A stretch of DNA of 36,414 bases from the NCBI GenBank assembly GCA_016180755.1, contig JACPAO010000064.1:1-36414 (forward strand), in the 5' to 3' direction. Below, piece after piece: positions 7,347-15,123 of the stretch. The notes below the pieces were generated by a model. That model saw only the letters and a program-made list of their open reading frames with translations. It was not told the DNA's origin and ran no database searches. The DNA is from Methanobacteriota archaeon. Lineage in GTDB: Archaea; Thermoplasmatota; E2; JACPAO01. A program made the position numbers and the translations under genes. The stretch's first letter is position 1, and each line of letters opens with the position of its first letter.

Positions 7347-8223
7347 CCCTGCGCGTCCGCTCGAGGAGGATGCGGGGCTTCGTGCCGGCGTCGGACGCCA
7401 CCGGAGCCACTGGTTCGGCCTGGGCCGCCTGGAGGTCCCCGATCGTGAGGGCGCGGCCCCACATCGCCCGGTCCTCCGCCTCGCGGGCGCTCTCCGCTCG
7501 GGCGAGGAGCCGCCGCCACGTGTGGCCCTCCTGCCGGTCCCGGCCCGCCTCGAGCCGGTGGCGGACGCTTCGCGTCATCGTGACGGCCTGGACCATGCTG
7601 AGGATGGCGCCGATCGCGACGCCGATGAGCGGGATGACCCTGATGACGATCCGGGAGTAGACGATGCGTAGGGCGCGCCGACCCAGGATGGGGAAGGCCT
7701 GCTCGAGCATGGATTCGCCGAGCTCGCCGGCAAGGTTCTTGAGCGCGGCCTTGCCCGGGTGGTGGTCCTTCCCGTGGAAGACGTACGGGAGCGCCTCCTC
7801 GAGGAGTTGGCGGTCGGAGCCACGGTGCCCTCGGAACAGGAGGAGCGTGATGACGTAGCTCAACTGCTCTTGGACCTGAAGCCCGGTCTCGAGAACGGTG
7901 GCGGCGACGACGCTCGGGATGGAGATGGGAAGGAACGGGATGATGCCGGGGACGCTCGACACGCCGCCGTAGACCGTGAGGCGCCGCACGAGGGCCCGCG
8001 AGGCCAGTCGCTCGAGCGTCGCCGGGTCGGCATCGGGGAATTTCCGCACGAGGTCCCCGGCGCGCTGGCGGGCAAGGGGGGCGGCGCGCAGGATGTGGGC
8101 GCGCACGCGGTCCTCAACGAACGCCTTGAAGGTCAGGCGGCTCCGGCGGTGCAACTTGAAGAGCTTGCGGTCGAGCTTAAGCTCCGCCCGGAACTCGTTC
8201 GCGTCCGTCGTGTCAGTCGCCAC
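7342..8223 (-). CDS. EcsC-like membrane-associated protein
   Basis: This protein of about 293 residues has a polar N-terminal helical region, two hydrophobic segments in the middle (IPFLPISIPSVVAATVLETG and QLSYVITLLLF) and a further pair near the C-terminus (IVIRVIPLIGVAIGAILSMV). A basic/polar tail follows. The spacing, with a proline-rich hydrophobic patch and then IP.IG.AIGA, resembles the EcsC family, a poorly understood group of membrane-associated proteins; this is a similarity judgement only. I start at the GTG at 8223, downstream of a strong TATATAT box. The frame further upstream is promoter and tyrS shadow. The gene ends inside the tRNA-Pro TATA box. Confidence 0.6.
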   Translation of the reverse strand: MATDTTDANEFRAELKLDRKLFKLHRRSRLTFKAFVEDRVRAHILRAAPLARQRAGDLVRKFPDADPATLERLASRALVRRLTVYGGVSSVPGIIPFLPISIPSVVAATVLETGLQVQEQLSYVITLLLFRGHRGSDRQLLEEALPYVFHGKDHHPGKAALKNLAGELGESMLEQAFPILGRRALRIVYSRIVIRVIPLIGVAIGAILSMVQAVTMTRSVRHRLEAGRDRQEGHTWRRLLARAESAREAEDRAMWGRALTIGDLQAAQAEPVAPVASDAGTKPRILLERTRRV

Positions 8224-8272
8224 CTGGGTCCACCCACGCGTCGAAGCCGTCCGGTGTGCCAAATCGAGAGCG

Positions 8273-8279
8273 ATATATA
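8273..8279 (-). promoter_or_regulatory. TATA box of the EcsC-like gene
   Basis: CTATATATCGC on the minus strand is a clear archaeal TATA box. It predicts transcription starting near 8248, giving a leader of about 25 nt before the GTG at 8223. Confidence 0.6.
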
Positions 8280-8308
8280 GCGTGTGGGTCCGGGTCGGGA
8301 CGCAAGAC

Positions 8309-9385
8309 CTACCGGGTCGCCGCGATCTCCTGCATCGTGGCCAGGGGCCCTGGATGCCGGCGGAAGTACTCCCGGACGGGTTCGAGGACCTCGTTCGTGT
8401 ACTTGGCGACGCCTTTCTTGAGGTCGGCCGGGTGGAGCTTCCCGCCGACGAACGCCGCCTCCAAGTGGGCGTAGGTCGCGAACGTGGCGGGGCCACCGAA
8501 CTTCTCCGGCCGGTCGACCACGAACGCCTCGGCCGGGTCCCGCTCGAGATGGCCCGCGAAGACGACCAGGCGGGCGAGGTCGAGGACGGGGTTTCCCTCC
8601 GCGGAGCCCTGCGGGCAGACCGCGCTGTTTATTTTTTGCTCAACAGCCTTCGCGTCGTCGTGGATGAGGATTCCGCTCTGCGGATTGCTCTTGCTCATCT
8701 TCGCCTCGATCGGGTCCATGCGACCTTGCGCCTGGAGCGAAGGCAGGAGCGGCGTGTGGATGGCAAGCGGCACTTTCTTGCCTAGCTTGTGCGCGACGTC
8801 GCGGGCGAGCATGTGCGCGTGGCGCTGGTCGAGGCCGCCGTAGGCGAGGTCGAGGTCGAAGTGGAAGATGTCCGCCACCTGCATGGCCGGGTAGATGAAC
8901 TTCGACATGTCGCGCTCGGCCTCCTCGGCCGACCGACCCAGGATGTCCATCGCGCGCTTCATGCGGGCGAGGCTCGTCGCCTTCGCCGTGCCGATGACGA
9001 GCGCCCAGTAGCTCGGGTCGTCGACGTAGTCGGACGCGTACAGGAACTCGACCCGGTCGGTCGGGACCCCGAGCGCCGCGAAGCAGTGCTTCATGTACTC
9101 CCCGCAGGCTTTTATTTTTTGCAGGTCCCCGCCGAGCTTGTCGTTGATCTGGGCGTGCCAGTCGGCAAGGAGCACCTTGACCTGGAGCCCCGCGTCGACG
9201 AGGTCGGTCACCTTGTCGGCCGTGATCTTCCACCCGAGGTGGACGCGGCCGCTCGGCTCGAAGCCGATGTAGGCCTTCCGGACGGCCCGGGCTGCGAGGT
9301 CGGCGGAGAGCTTCTCGGCCTCCGGTTCGGTCACGATCTCCGCTGTGTTGCGGCGAAGAAGCCCGAGGATCGAGGCGGGGTCCAT
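8309..9385 (-). CDS. tyrS: Tyrosyl-tRNA synthetase (archaeal type)
   Basis: This 358-residue class I aminoacyl-tRNA synthetase charges tRNA-Tyr. The archaeal/eukaryal form is recognised by AYIGFEPSGRVHLGW (38-52, the HIGH region), LLADWHAQIND (72-82), the conserved YPAMQVADI (165-173), GGLDQRHAHMLAR (183-195), an exact KMSKS at 229-233 and CPQG..EGNP (257-265), ending with RPEKFGG and LHPADLK. The second His of the HIGH motif is Trp here (HLGW rather than HLGH). The ATG at 9385 is preferred; a start 24 bp upstream is in frame. Two A6 tracts (8632-8637 and 9115-9120) each encode Gln-Lys-Ile with rare CAA AAA ATA codons. Confidence 0.95.
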   Translation of the reverse strand: MDPASILGLLRRNTAEIVTEPEAEKLSADLAARAVRKAYIGFEPSGRVHLGWKITADKVTDLVDAGLQVKVLLADWHAQINDKLGGDLQKIKACGEYMKHCFAALGVPTDRVEFLYASDYVDDPSYWALVIGTAKATSLARMKRAMDILGRSAEEAERDMSKFIYPAMQVADIFHFDLDLAYGGLDQRHAHMLARDVAHKLGKKVPLAIHTPLLPSLQAQGRMDPIEAKMSKSNPQSGILIHDDAKAVEQKINSAVCPQGSAEGNPVLDLARLVVFAGHLERDPAEAFVVDRPEKFGGPATFATYAHLEAAFVGGKLHPADLKKGVAKYTNEVLEPVREYFRRHPGPLATMQEIAATR

Positions 9386-9460
9386 CGGCCGACCGCAAGC
9401 GGGGCGCAATTGAAGTCGTTTGGGGTTGGGCGCCCGTAATTCTTGGGACTTACCCGCCCC

Positions 9461-9940
9461 TCAGTAGAGGATGTACAAGACGCCGTACAGGATGAGCCCG
9501 GTCGCGAGCGTCGCGTACCACAGGTTGGGGTAGTACCGCGCGATCCGCCGGTGCCGCTCGCGCACGTGCGGCGTCACCGTGACGACGATGCCGTTTCCGT
9601 CACGGACGGTGCCCTGCCGCGCGATGCGCCAGGAAAGGAAGGCGATCGTCAGCGCGCTGATCGCGATCGTGAGGTGGATGGCGAGGAGGGGGATGAACAC
9701 CCAGAGAGGGGCCGTTAGGCCGCGTTCGATGGTGTTCGTCGCCTTGATGACGTCCGTGATGAGGAAGGAGACGAGGAGGAAGCCGTTGAGGCCGAGGGTC
9801 GTGAGCATGAGGGTCCGGTGCGCGTGGACCTCGTTGCGGCGGATCCGGCGGACGCCCAGGTACACGAGGACGCTGATGACGAGCTCCCCCAGGATGAGAA
9901 GGTCGGTGGGGAGTCCTGCGTCCGTTCCGAAGAGCGCCAC
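9461..9940 (-). CDS. DUF420-like membrane protein
   Basis: This 159-residue membrane protein has about four helices: 12-30 (LLILGELVISVLVYLG), about 44-66, about 77-105 and a C-terminal one (LWYATLATGLILYGVLYIL). The motif VHAHRTLMLTT after the first helix resembles the His/Arg signature of the DUF420 family, whose members sit near heme-copper oxidase genes in other genomes; no oxidase gene is visible here. The GTG at 9940 lies about 29 bp downstream of a CTAAACC element, so it may be leaderless. The frame is open upstream as far as the A7 tract of the preceding methyltransferase. Confidence 0.7.
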   Translation of the reverse strand: MALFGTDAGLPTDLLILGELVISVLVYLGVRRIRRNEVHAHRTLMLTTLGLNGFLLVSFLITDVIKATNTIERGLTAPLWVFIPLLAIHLTIAISALTIAFLSWRIARQGTVRDGNGIVVTVTPHVRERHRRIARYYPNLWYATLATGLILYGVLYILY

Positions 9941-9992
9941 GGTCGTGGGGCACGTGGGGTCGTGGTTTAGGCTTTGCGGGGACGGGGCCAGG

Positions 9993-10835
9993 TTATTTTT
10001 TTGTGCCCAGGGCGTAGAAGAGGGGCAGGTAGTTGAGCTGCGTCCCTTCGCGTAGCGAGGCGACGTACTCCCGCTCCCAGGCCTGGACCTCCGCCGGCCC
10101 GAGCCCGGCGTCGGCGAGCGCGCGGTGGTAGAAACCCTTCTCGACCTCGTAGCTTGCGAGGTCCTCGTCGCAGGAGGGGATCCGGGGGTTGCTGAGCCCG
10201 ACCTCGGTCTCGAGGCCCGCCCGGACGAAGTAGGTGCGAAGCTTCCGCCCCGCGTGGGGGTCGCCGCCCTTGCGCTCGATCATGCGGCCCTGGAAGACCT
10301 GGTCGACGATGGGGTTCTCCGGGTAGTGCACCTTCCCGCCGTAGTCGGGCTCCATGGAAGCGAGCACGCGGCCGCCCCGTCGCGCGACGCGCGCGAGCTC
10401 GTCGGCGGCCTCCTGCGGCCGCTCGGCCCACATGAAAAGGAGGTTCGCGACGACGAGGTCGAAGGTCTCGTCCTCGAAGGGGAGCTTGTGGGCGTCGGCG
10501 CGGCGCAGCGTCACGTTGGGGACGCCGCGGAGCGTCGAGCGGGCGGCCTTCACCATCGCGTTGTCGAGGTCGACGGCCGTGACGTGCCCGTTGGTGAGAA
10601 GGCACAGGTCCCGGGTGACGCTTCCCGATCCGCAACCGACGTCCAGGATGCGCTTCGCGTCGGGGAGCCCGGCCCGGAAGTAGAGGGGATGCCGTACCGG
10701 GGCCGTCCGCAGGGCCTGCCGGTCGAGGCGCTCGAGGAATTGCCGCAGGTTTTTGGGCGTCCGTTTGGGCGACGTGTCGAACTCATCGACAACCCTTTTA
10801 TAAGTGCGGATGAACGGGGACTCGACCGCTGCCAT
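9993..10835 (-). CDS. Class I SAM-dependent methyltransferase
   Basis: This 280-residue methyltransferase of the Methyltransf_11 type has motif I ILDVGCGSG (63-71), the acidic ribose-binding strand end AVDLD (87-91), motif DAHKLPFEDETFDLVVANLL (114-133) and a C-terminal accessory region. The substrate is unknown; small-molecule and quinone methylases share this fold. The ATG at 10835 is the only good in-frame start, and it shares the sequence CATG with the ATG of the divergent lipoprotein gene. A strong TATA box lies inside the first codons (10795-10804), so a shorter non-AUG product is possible. The last codons are ACA AAA AAA TAA, on an A7 tract. Confidence 0.85.
   Translation of the reverse strand: MAAVESPFIRTYKRVVDEFDTSPKRTPKNLRQFLERLDRQALRTAPVRHPLYFRAGLPDAKRILDVGCGSGSVTRDLCLLTNGHVTAVDLDNAMVKAARSTLRGVPNVTLRRADAHKLPFEDETFDLVVANLLFMWAERPQEAADELARVARRGGRVLASMEPDYGGKVHYPENPIVDQVFQGRMIERKGGDPHAGRKLRTYFVRAGLETEVGLSNPRIPSCDEDLASYEVEKGFYHRALADAGLGPAEVQAWEREYVASLREGTQLNYLPLFYALGTKK
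10795..10804. promoter_or_regulatory. Strong TATA box with palindromic TTATAA core
   Basis: CTTTTATAAG lies about 35 bp before the lipoprotein ATG (10834) on the + strand and inside codons 11-14 of the methyltransferase on the minus strand. The symmetric core could direct transcription both ways. Confidence 0.6.
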
Positions 10836-11613
10836 GTCCGTCCGAACCCTAGCTGCCGCCCTCATCCTCGTGTCGACCGCCCTTTCCGGTTGCTTCGCCT
10901 CCGCCAACAACACCAACCTCACCGCCGGCGCCGAGATCGTGCTGGATGCTTCGGCCTCGAGCGACCCCATGGGCGGGAACCTATCCTTCGCCTGGGACCT
11001 GGGCGACGGCAACTCGACGGAAGGCATGGTCACAAACCACACGTACGCCGCCGAGGGCAACTTCACGGTGACGCTGACCGTCGTGAGCGATGCGAGCCAG
11101 CTGAACGGATCCGCGAACCAGACGCTCGTCGTCGTGGCCGGCGCCGTCAAGGCCCGGGCTCCGATGACGTTCACCGACGCTTCGGGGGACGGGACGACGA
11201 ACTACCACGACCTGCGCCTGACCACGGTCTCCGACGACGCGGACCTGCTCACCATCAAGTTCACGACCGGCGCGGTCCAACCGAGCTCCGGCGACATGAC
11301 GGCCGTATGCTACCAGCTCTTCCTCAAGGCCGGCGCCGCGGCCGAGCTGCGGTTCGAGATCTATGGGGACGGAGGCGCCTACGTCCTCTACGACACGGGC
11401 TTGAACCGCGACGTCCCCGAAAGCACAACGAAGCTCGCGGGGACCGGGTTCACGACGACGGCGTCCTTTGAGAACCTCGGCATCAAGGGCGAGCCGGTCC
11501 CGCTCCAGGTGCGACTCGAGTCCTGGACCTGGGCCTGCACGCCCCAGGAAGGAAACCCGACCGCGAACGGGCCGCTGAAACTCGACGTCGCGGGTCCGTA
11601 CATGTACCAATAG
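10834..11613 (+). CDS. PKD-domain lipoprotein
   Basis: This 259-residue exported lipoprotein has a signal peptide ending in the lipobox LSGC (lipidated Cys20), then an N/T-rich start. A PKD-like beta domain at about 30-100 carries the signatures LDASASSDPMGG, FAWDLGDGNS and HTYAAEGNFTVTLTV. A second beta-rich domain of unknown type (about 105-259) has two cysteines and several NxT/S sequons. PKD domains mediate protein or sugar contacts on cell surfaces. The ATG at 10834 starts the signal peptide; an in-frame GTG at 10804 overlaps the TATA box and is unlikely. Confidence 0.85.
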   Translation: MSVRTLAAALILVSTALSGCFASANNTNLTAGAEIVLDASASSDPMGGNLSFAWDLGDGNSTEGMVTNHTYAAEGNFTVTLTVVSDASQLNGSANQTLVVVAGAVKARAPMTFTDASGDGTTNYHDLRLTTVSDDADLLTIKFTTGAVQPSSGDMTAVCYQLFLKAGAAAELRFEIYGDGGAYVLYDTGLNRDVPESTTKLAGTGFTTTASFENLGIKGEPVPLQVRLESWTWACTPQEGNPTANGPLKLDVAGPYMYQ

Positions 11614-11925
11614 CCACCGGTCGCCGCGCGTCGCCTGTTCCCCGACACGCTCCCCGGGGTCCCCCGCGGGGGCGCCAGGATTGGCGCGCGTTGCCATTCG
11701 TCGGCCCGTGGGACGGGCGGATCGATACCGGGGCGTCCCCGTCTCGTAGCCCCGCGCAAACGCAAAGCCTCAAGTCGGCCGGACGCTAAACCTGCCATTG
11801 GACGAATACGCTTGCGGTCCAAAGCAAGAGAGGCGACCGTGCGCGCCTCGGTCGAAAACAACGGACGACCAGCGGGGCGTGCCCGCGAGGAAGGTCTGCG
11901 TCAAAAGCGCCGGCACCGTGAGCGC
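11614..11925. other. 312-bp gap with GC-rich hairpins and a TATA candidate
   Basis: No convincing gene lies here. GC-rich inverted repeats (around CCCCGCGGGGG at 11660-11670) could mark the lipoprotein 3' end. GCTAAACC at 11786-11793 is a TATA candidate upstream of a TTG at 11812, in frame with the next gene. The codons between 11812 and 11926 are atypical, so I treat them as noncoding; GTCAAAAGCG (11897-11905) better matches the ATG at 11926. Confidence 0.4.
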
Positions 11926-12411
11926 ATGTCCGACCTCGCCGGCGCCCACTGGAACGTCCAAGGGCACCGCGCGAAGCACGCGTACCTTGAGCGCATCCGC
12001 TCCGCCCTCGAGAAAGAGGGCTTCCAATCGACGGTCCTCCAGTGGCGGCACAAGGGACACGCCTACGGCCTCATCAAGGACCTCGGGGACAAACAGATCC
12101 ACGTCCGCGTCTACGAGGACGGCGTCGTGGACGCCGAGATCGAGATCCACAAGCGGTACCTCGAGCACCTTTGGTCCCCGCGGCCTTCCGCCCACAAGCA
12201 GGTCCAGAGGATCTTCACCAAGCACGGCATCCCGATCCATTTCGTGAACGAGAAGTACCTCCCGCAGGTCGGGGCGAACCGCAAGGTCTACCCCAAGATG
12301 CGCACCCGCGTTTCGCACCTCATCGCCGGGGCGGCTGCCGGGCTCGGTCTTGCCGGTCTCTACGTCGCGCGGATGTACCTTTCGCGCGTCAAGCGACGGT
12401 TCCCGCTCTGA
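11926..12411 (+). CDS. Conserved-looking protein with C-terminal TM segment, unknown
   Basis: This 161-residue protein begins MSDLAGAHWNVQGH. It continues with a basic alpha/beta region rich in His and charged residues (YGLIKDLGDKQIHVRVYEDG, then EIEIHKRYLEHLW) and ends with one membrane helix (LIAGAAAGLGLAGLYVARMY) and a basic tail. It is probably cytoplasmic with a tail anchor. The ATG at 11926 has a TATA-like GTCAAAAGCG about 25 bp upstream. It lies 9 bp before dtdA and probably forms an operon with it. No family was recognised. Confidence 0.65.
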   Translation: MSDLAGAHWNVQGHRAKHAYLERIRSALEKEGFQSTVLQWRHKGHAYGLIKDLGDKQIHVRVYEDGVVDAEIEIHKRYLEHLWSPRPSAHKQVQRIFTKHGIPIHFVNEKYLPQVGANRKVYPKMRTRVSHLIAGAAAGLGLAGLYVARMYLSRVKRRFPL

Positions 12412-12420
12412 GGTGCGACC

Positions 12421-13308
12421 GTGGTGCGCGTGCTCGTCGAGTCCAGCCCGGATCCCGCAAGCGTCGGCATCGCGGACGCGTTACGAACGCGACCGGGATG
12501 GCACCGAACGAACGGCTCCTTCGAAGAAGCGCCGTTGTGGAGTCGCGGCGACACGCGTCTCGTCACGATCGACGAGGTCCACATCCATGCCGAGGGCCTG
12601 GACGAGCGGCTGCGGCGCAACGGCTTGGCGGCCTCCTCGATTGTTTTTTTATCAAAGCACAAGAGCCAGAGCGGTCGGCCGACGCTCACGGCGCATCCGG
12701 TGGGGAATTTCACGAAGGCGGACTTCGGCGGGACGCCGGGCCGGCTCACGCCGTGCCGCGGCGAACAGCTCACCCACATGCTGCGATGCCTCGACGTTGC
12801 CCGCCGCGCCCTCGAGTACCCCGCCGAGGTGGCGTACGAGACGACGCACCACGGACCCCTCCTTGACGTGCCATGCCTCTTCGTCGAGCTCGGCTCCTCC
12901 GACGCGCAGTGGGACGACCGCGCGGGGCACGAGGTCGTCGCGGAAGCCGTGACCCGGTTCCTCGACGCCGCGATCCCGTCCTATCGCATCGTCGCCGGCC
13001 TTGGCGGCGGGCATTACGCGCCCCGCTTCACCGAGGCCGCGCTGTCGAAGCAGGTCCACTTCTCCCACATGCTGCCGACGCATTACGCCAAGGCGGCCGA
13101 TCCGCCGTCCATCGCCGCCGAGATCCGCCGGGCGTCACCCGGTGCGGATGCCTTCTATTACCACGATGGGACGCTTCCTAGGGAGGTCCGCGAGCCGTGG
13201 TTCGCAGCCCTGCAGGCGGCCGGGCTCCGGAAGGTCGACTCCTCCGAATGGTCCCCGCTGGCCGGCCCGAACGCGTCACCTGGGGAGCCCGGCGGCCACA
13301 ACAGGTAA
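12421..13308 (+). CDS. dtdA: D-aminoacyl-tRNA deacylase (archaeal DTD2/GEK1 type)
   Basis: This 295-residue enzyme hydrolyses D-aminoacyl-tRNAs, and is the archaeal and plant counterpart of bacterial Dtd. Family signatures are IVFLSKHKS (77-85) followed by GRPTLTAHPVGN, YETTHHGP near 140 and VAGLGGGHYAPRFTE near 195-210, plus FSHMLPTHYAK. Its length is normal for the family. The start is GTG, the first of two consecutive GTG codons, 9 bp after the upstream gene, so it is likely cotranscribed. The VFL codons are GTT TTT TTA, forming a T7 tract (12644-12650) on the coding strand. In archaea that is also a potential internal termination signal. Confidence 0.92.
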   Translation: MVRVLVESSPDPASVGIADALRTRPGWHRTNGSFEEAPLWSRGDTRLVTIDEVHIHAEGLDERLRRNGLAASSIVFLSKHKSQSGRPTLTAHPVGNFTKADFGGTPGRLTPCRGEQLTHMLRCLDVARRALEYPAEVAYETTHHGPLLDVPCLFVELGSSDAQWDDRAGHEVVAEAVTRFLDAAIPSYRIVAGLGGGHYAPRFTEAALSKQVHFSHMLPTHYAKAADPPSIAAEIRRASPGADAFYYHDGTLPREVREPWFAALQAAGLRKVDSSEWSPLAGPNASPGEPGGHNR

Positions 13309-13357
13309 GTTTTGACAGGCCCACCAACAATGCTTTAAGGCTCGGCCCGGACTGGGC

Positions 13358-13364
13358 TTATATA
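13358..13364 (+). promoter_or_regulatory. TATA box of the second membrane regulator
   Basis: TTATATA followed by CT lies 24-27 bp before the GTG ATG pair at 13385-13390. It is a strong archaeal TATA element for a leaderless mRNA. Confidence 0.65.
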
Positions 13365-13387
13365 CTGAGAGAAACCGGGGTCCAGTG

Positions 13388-15118
13388 ATGCGGAACGCTA
13401 TCGGGGTCGCGGCGGCCGTCTTCCTCGCTCTCCTAGTCTTCCTCCCCTCCACCCAAGCCTCCCCTGGGAACCTGGTCGCCACCACCGGGGCCCCCGTGAA
13501 ACTCTACGGCGACGCCGCTGTCAAGGCCCGCGACGGCCTCGTCGTCCTCGATCCGGCCGAACCGCTCACCTTCCCGGCCTCGGGCGCGACCATCACCCAC
13601 GTCCGGGTCACAAGCTCCTTCGCGAGACTCCCCACCGGCGCCGAGATCCTGGGCGCGCGCGACATCGACTCCGAGCCCGTCGACGCCGAAGGCTCGACCG
13701 CCCGCCTCGTCCCGGCCTCGGACGCCTTCGTCTCCGTCCGCGCGCGCGACATCACCCTCTCCACGCGCCAGGCGACCGCCGAGGCCGAACCGCCCGCCGA
13801 CCTCTGGCGCGACGCCCACGCCCAACTTGGGATCCTCCTCGGGGACGAGACCCTCGGCCCCGCGTTGCCCGGCGTGCGCCTCGGCCAGGCCTCCGCCGAG
13901 GAACCGATCCCCGGCTTCGCCGCGCTTGCGGCAGGAACCTACGTCGCGGAGGCCTTCGGGTCCCGCGTCACCCTCAAGGCCGACGAGCTCGTCGTCGCCG
14001 GCGCCACCCTCGAGGTCGGCCCCCAGACCCTCGTCGCGGAGCGACGCACGACGCAGGCACCCGGCGCGGTCTTCGTCCCGGACGCCGACGGCGGGACCTG
14101 GACCGGCCCCGGCAGCCACTCCGAAGAGACCCTCGACTACTACGTCCTCGCGCTTCCCGGAGCGGGCTTCGACGTGACGGTCCGGGAGGCCGAACTCGTC
14201 TCGGGCGCCGTGTTCATCCTGCACGACGGCTTCGTCGGCCTGCCCTGGGCCGAAGGCAGCCTCGAGACGGACGCCGAGAACGTCCGCCTCCACGGGGAGC
14301 AGACGATCCTGGGCGGCGTGCTCCGGCTCCGGCCTGTCTCCGTCGACCTCGACGGGGCCCCCCGCATCACGCTCCTGGGCGACGGGGACGTCGCCTTCGT
14401 CCGCGTCGGCGTCGAGTCGACCACGTTCGCGAACGCCGAGGCCGCCGCTGTCGCGGGCGGCGCCGCGGCCGGTCTCGGGCTCGTCGCCCTCGCCGTCTAC
14501 TACTGGCCGACCCTCAAGTACGCCTTGAGCGCCGCCCTGCTCCCACTCTACGCGCGCGTGCCCAAGGAGCAGACCCTCGACCACAAGGGCCGCGAACTCC
14601 TTTACGACCTTGTGAAGAACGAACCCGGGATCAGCACGAACCAGCTCGCGAAGGAGGTCCCCTTCGGCTGGAGCACGCTCACCTACCACCTTCGGGTCCT
14701 CGAGCGGAACGAGGCCATTGTGAGCGTCCGCGACGGCCGCTACAAGCGCTTCTTCGACCGCGCGAGCGGCCGCTTCAGCAACGGCCGCAAGTACATCCTC
14801 GCCGTCCTCAAGAACGACGCGACGCTCGGGATCGCGCGCTTCATCAAGGAGAAGCCGGGCTCGAGCCAGAAGGAGGTCGCCGGCACGTTCCAGCTCTCCC
14901 CGTCGAGCGTGCACTGGCACGTCGAGCGCCTCAACGAGGTCGGCCTCGTCGAGAAGATCCGCGAGGCCCACAACGTGAAGTACTTCCCGGGCGAGGCGTG
15001 GGGCCACGTCACGTTGGAGGACCTCAAGACGCTCGAGCCGAAGCCGGACGCGCCGGGGGGAGCCACCGTTGTGCAACCGGCCACGGTCCCCGGCGCCGAT
15101 GCCCAGCCCTCTGCGTAG
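13388..15118 (+). CDS. Membrane-anchored regulator: large ectodomain, TM, tandem winged-helix
   Basis: This 576-residue protein has a signal peptide (AAAVFLALLVFLPSTQA), a beta-rich ectodomain to about residue 352 without recognisable family marks, and a TM helix at about 353-375 (VAGGAAAGLGLVALAVYYW). Two cytoplasmic winged-helix domains follow at about 396-458 (STNQLAKEV..STLTYHLRVL) and 467-538 (SQKEVAG..SSVHWHVERL), then a Pro/Ala tail. The MarR/ArsR-like HTH pair suggests direct control of transcription from the membrane in response to an external cue. The GTG at 13385 directly before the ATG is an alternative start. The product is a structural parallel of the gene at 4125. Confidence 0.82.
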   Translation: MRNAIGVAAAVFLALLVFLPSTQASPGNLVATTGAPVKLYGDAAVKARDGLVVLDPAEPLTFPASGATITHVRVTSSFARLPTGAEILGARDIDSEPVDAEGSTARLVPASDAFVSVRARDITLSTRQATAEAEPPADLWRDAHAQLGILLGDETLGPALPGVRLGQASAEEPIPGFAALAAGTYVAEAFGSRVTLKADELVVAGATLEVGPQTLVAERRTTQAPGAVFVPDADGGTWTGPGSHSEETLDYYVLALPGAGFDVTVREAELVSGAVFILHDGFVGLPWAEGSLETDAENVRLHGEQTILGGVLRLRPVSVDLDGAPRITLLGDGDVAFVRVGVESTTFANAEAAAVAGGAAAGLGLVALAVYYWPTLKYALSAALLPLYARVPKEQTLDHKGRELLYDLVKNEPGISTNQLAKEVPFGWSTLTYHLRVLERNEAIVSVRDGRYKRFFDRASGRFSNGRKYILAVLKNDATLGIARFIKEKPGSSQKEVAGTFQLSPSSVHWHVERLNEVGLVEKIREAHNVKYFPGEAWGHVTLEDLKTLEPKPDAPGGATVVQPATVPGADAQPSA

Positions 15119-15123
15119 AGACG

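Noticed and set aside
11812-11925. N-terminal extension of the 161-residue protein from TTG 11812
   Set aside because: The codons are atypical (CGA, CCA, CAA, AGA), and the ATG at 11926 has its own well-spaced TATA-like element.
12644-12650. T7 in dtdA as a transcription terminator
   Set aside because: It lies in conserved VFL codons in mid-gene. It could reduce transcription but is not placed as a gene end.
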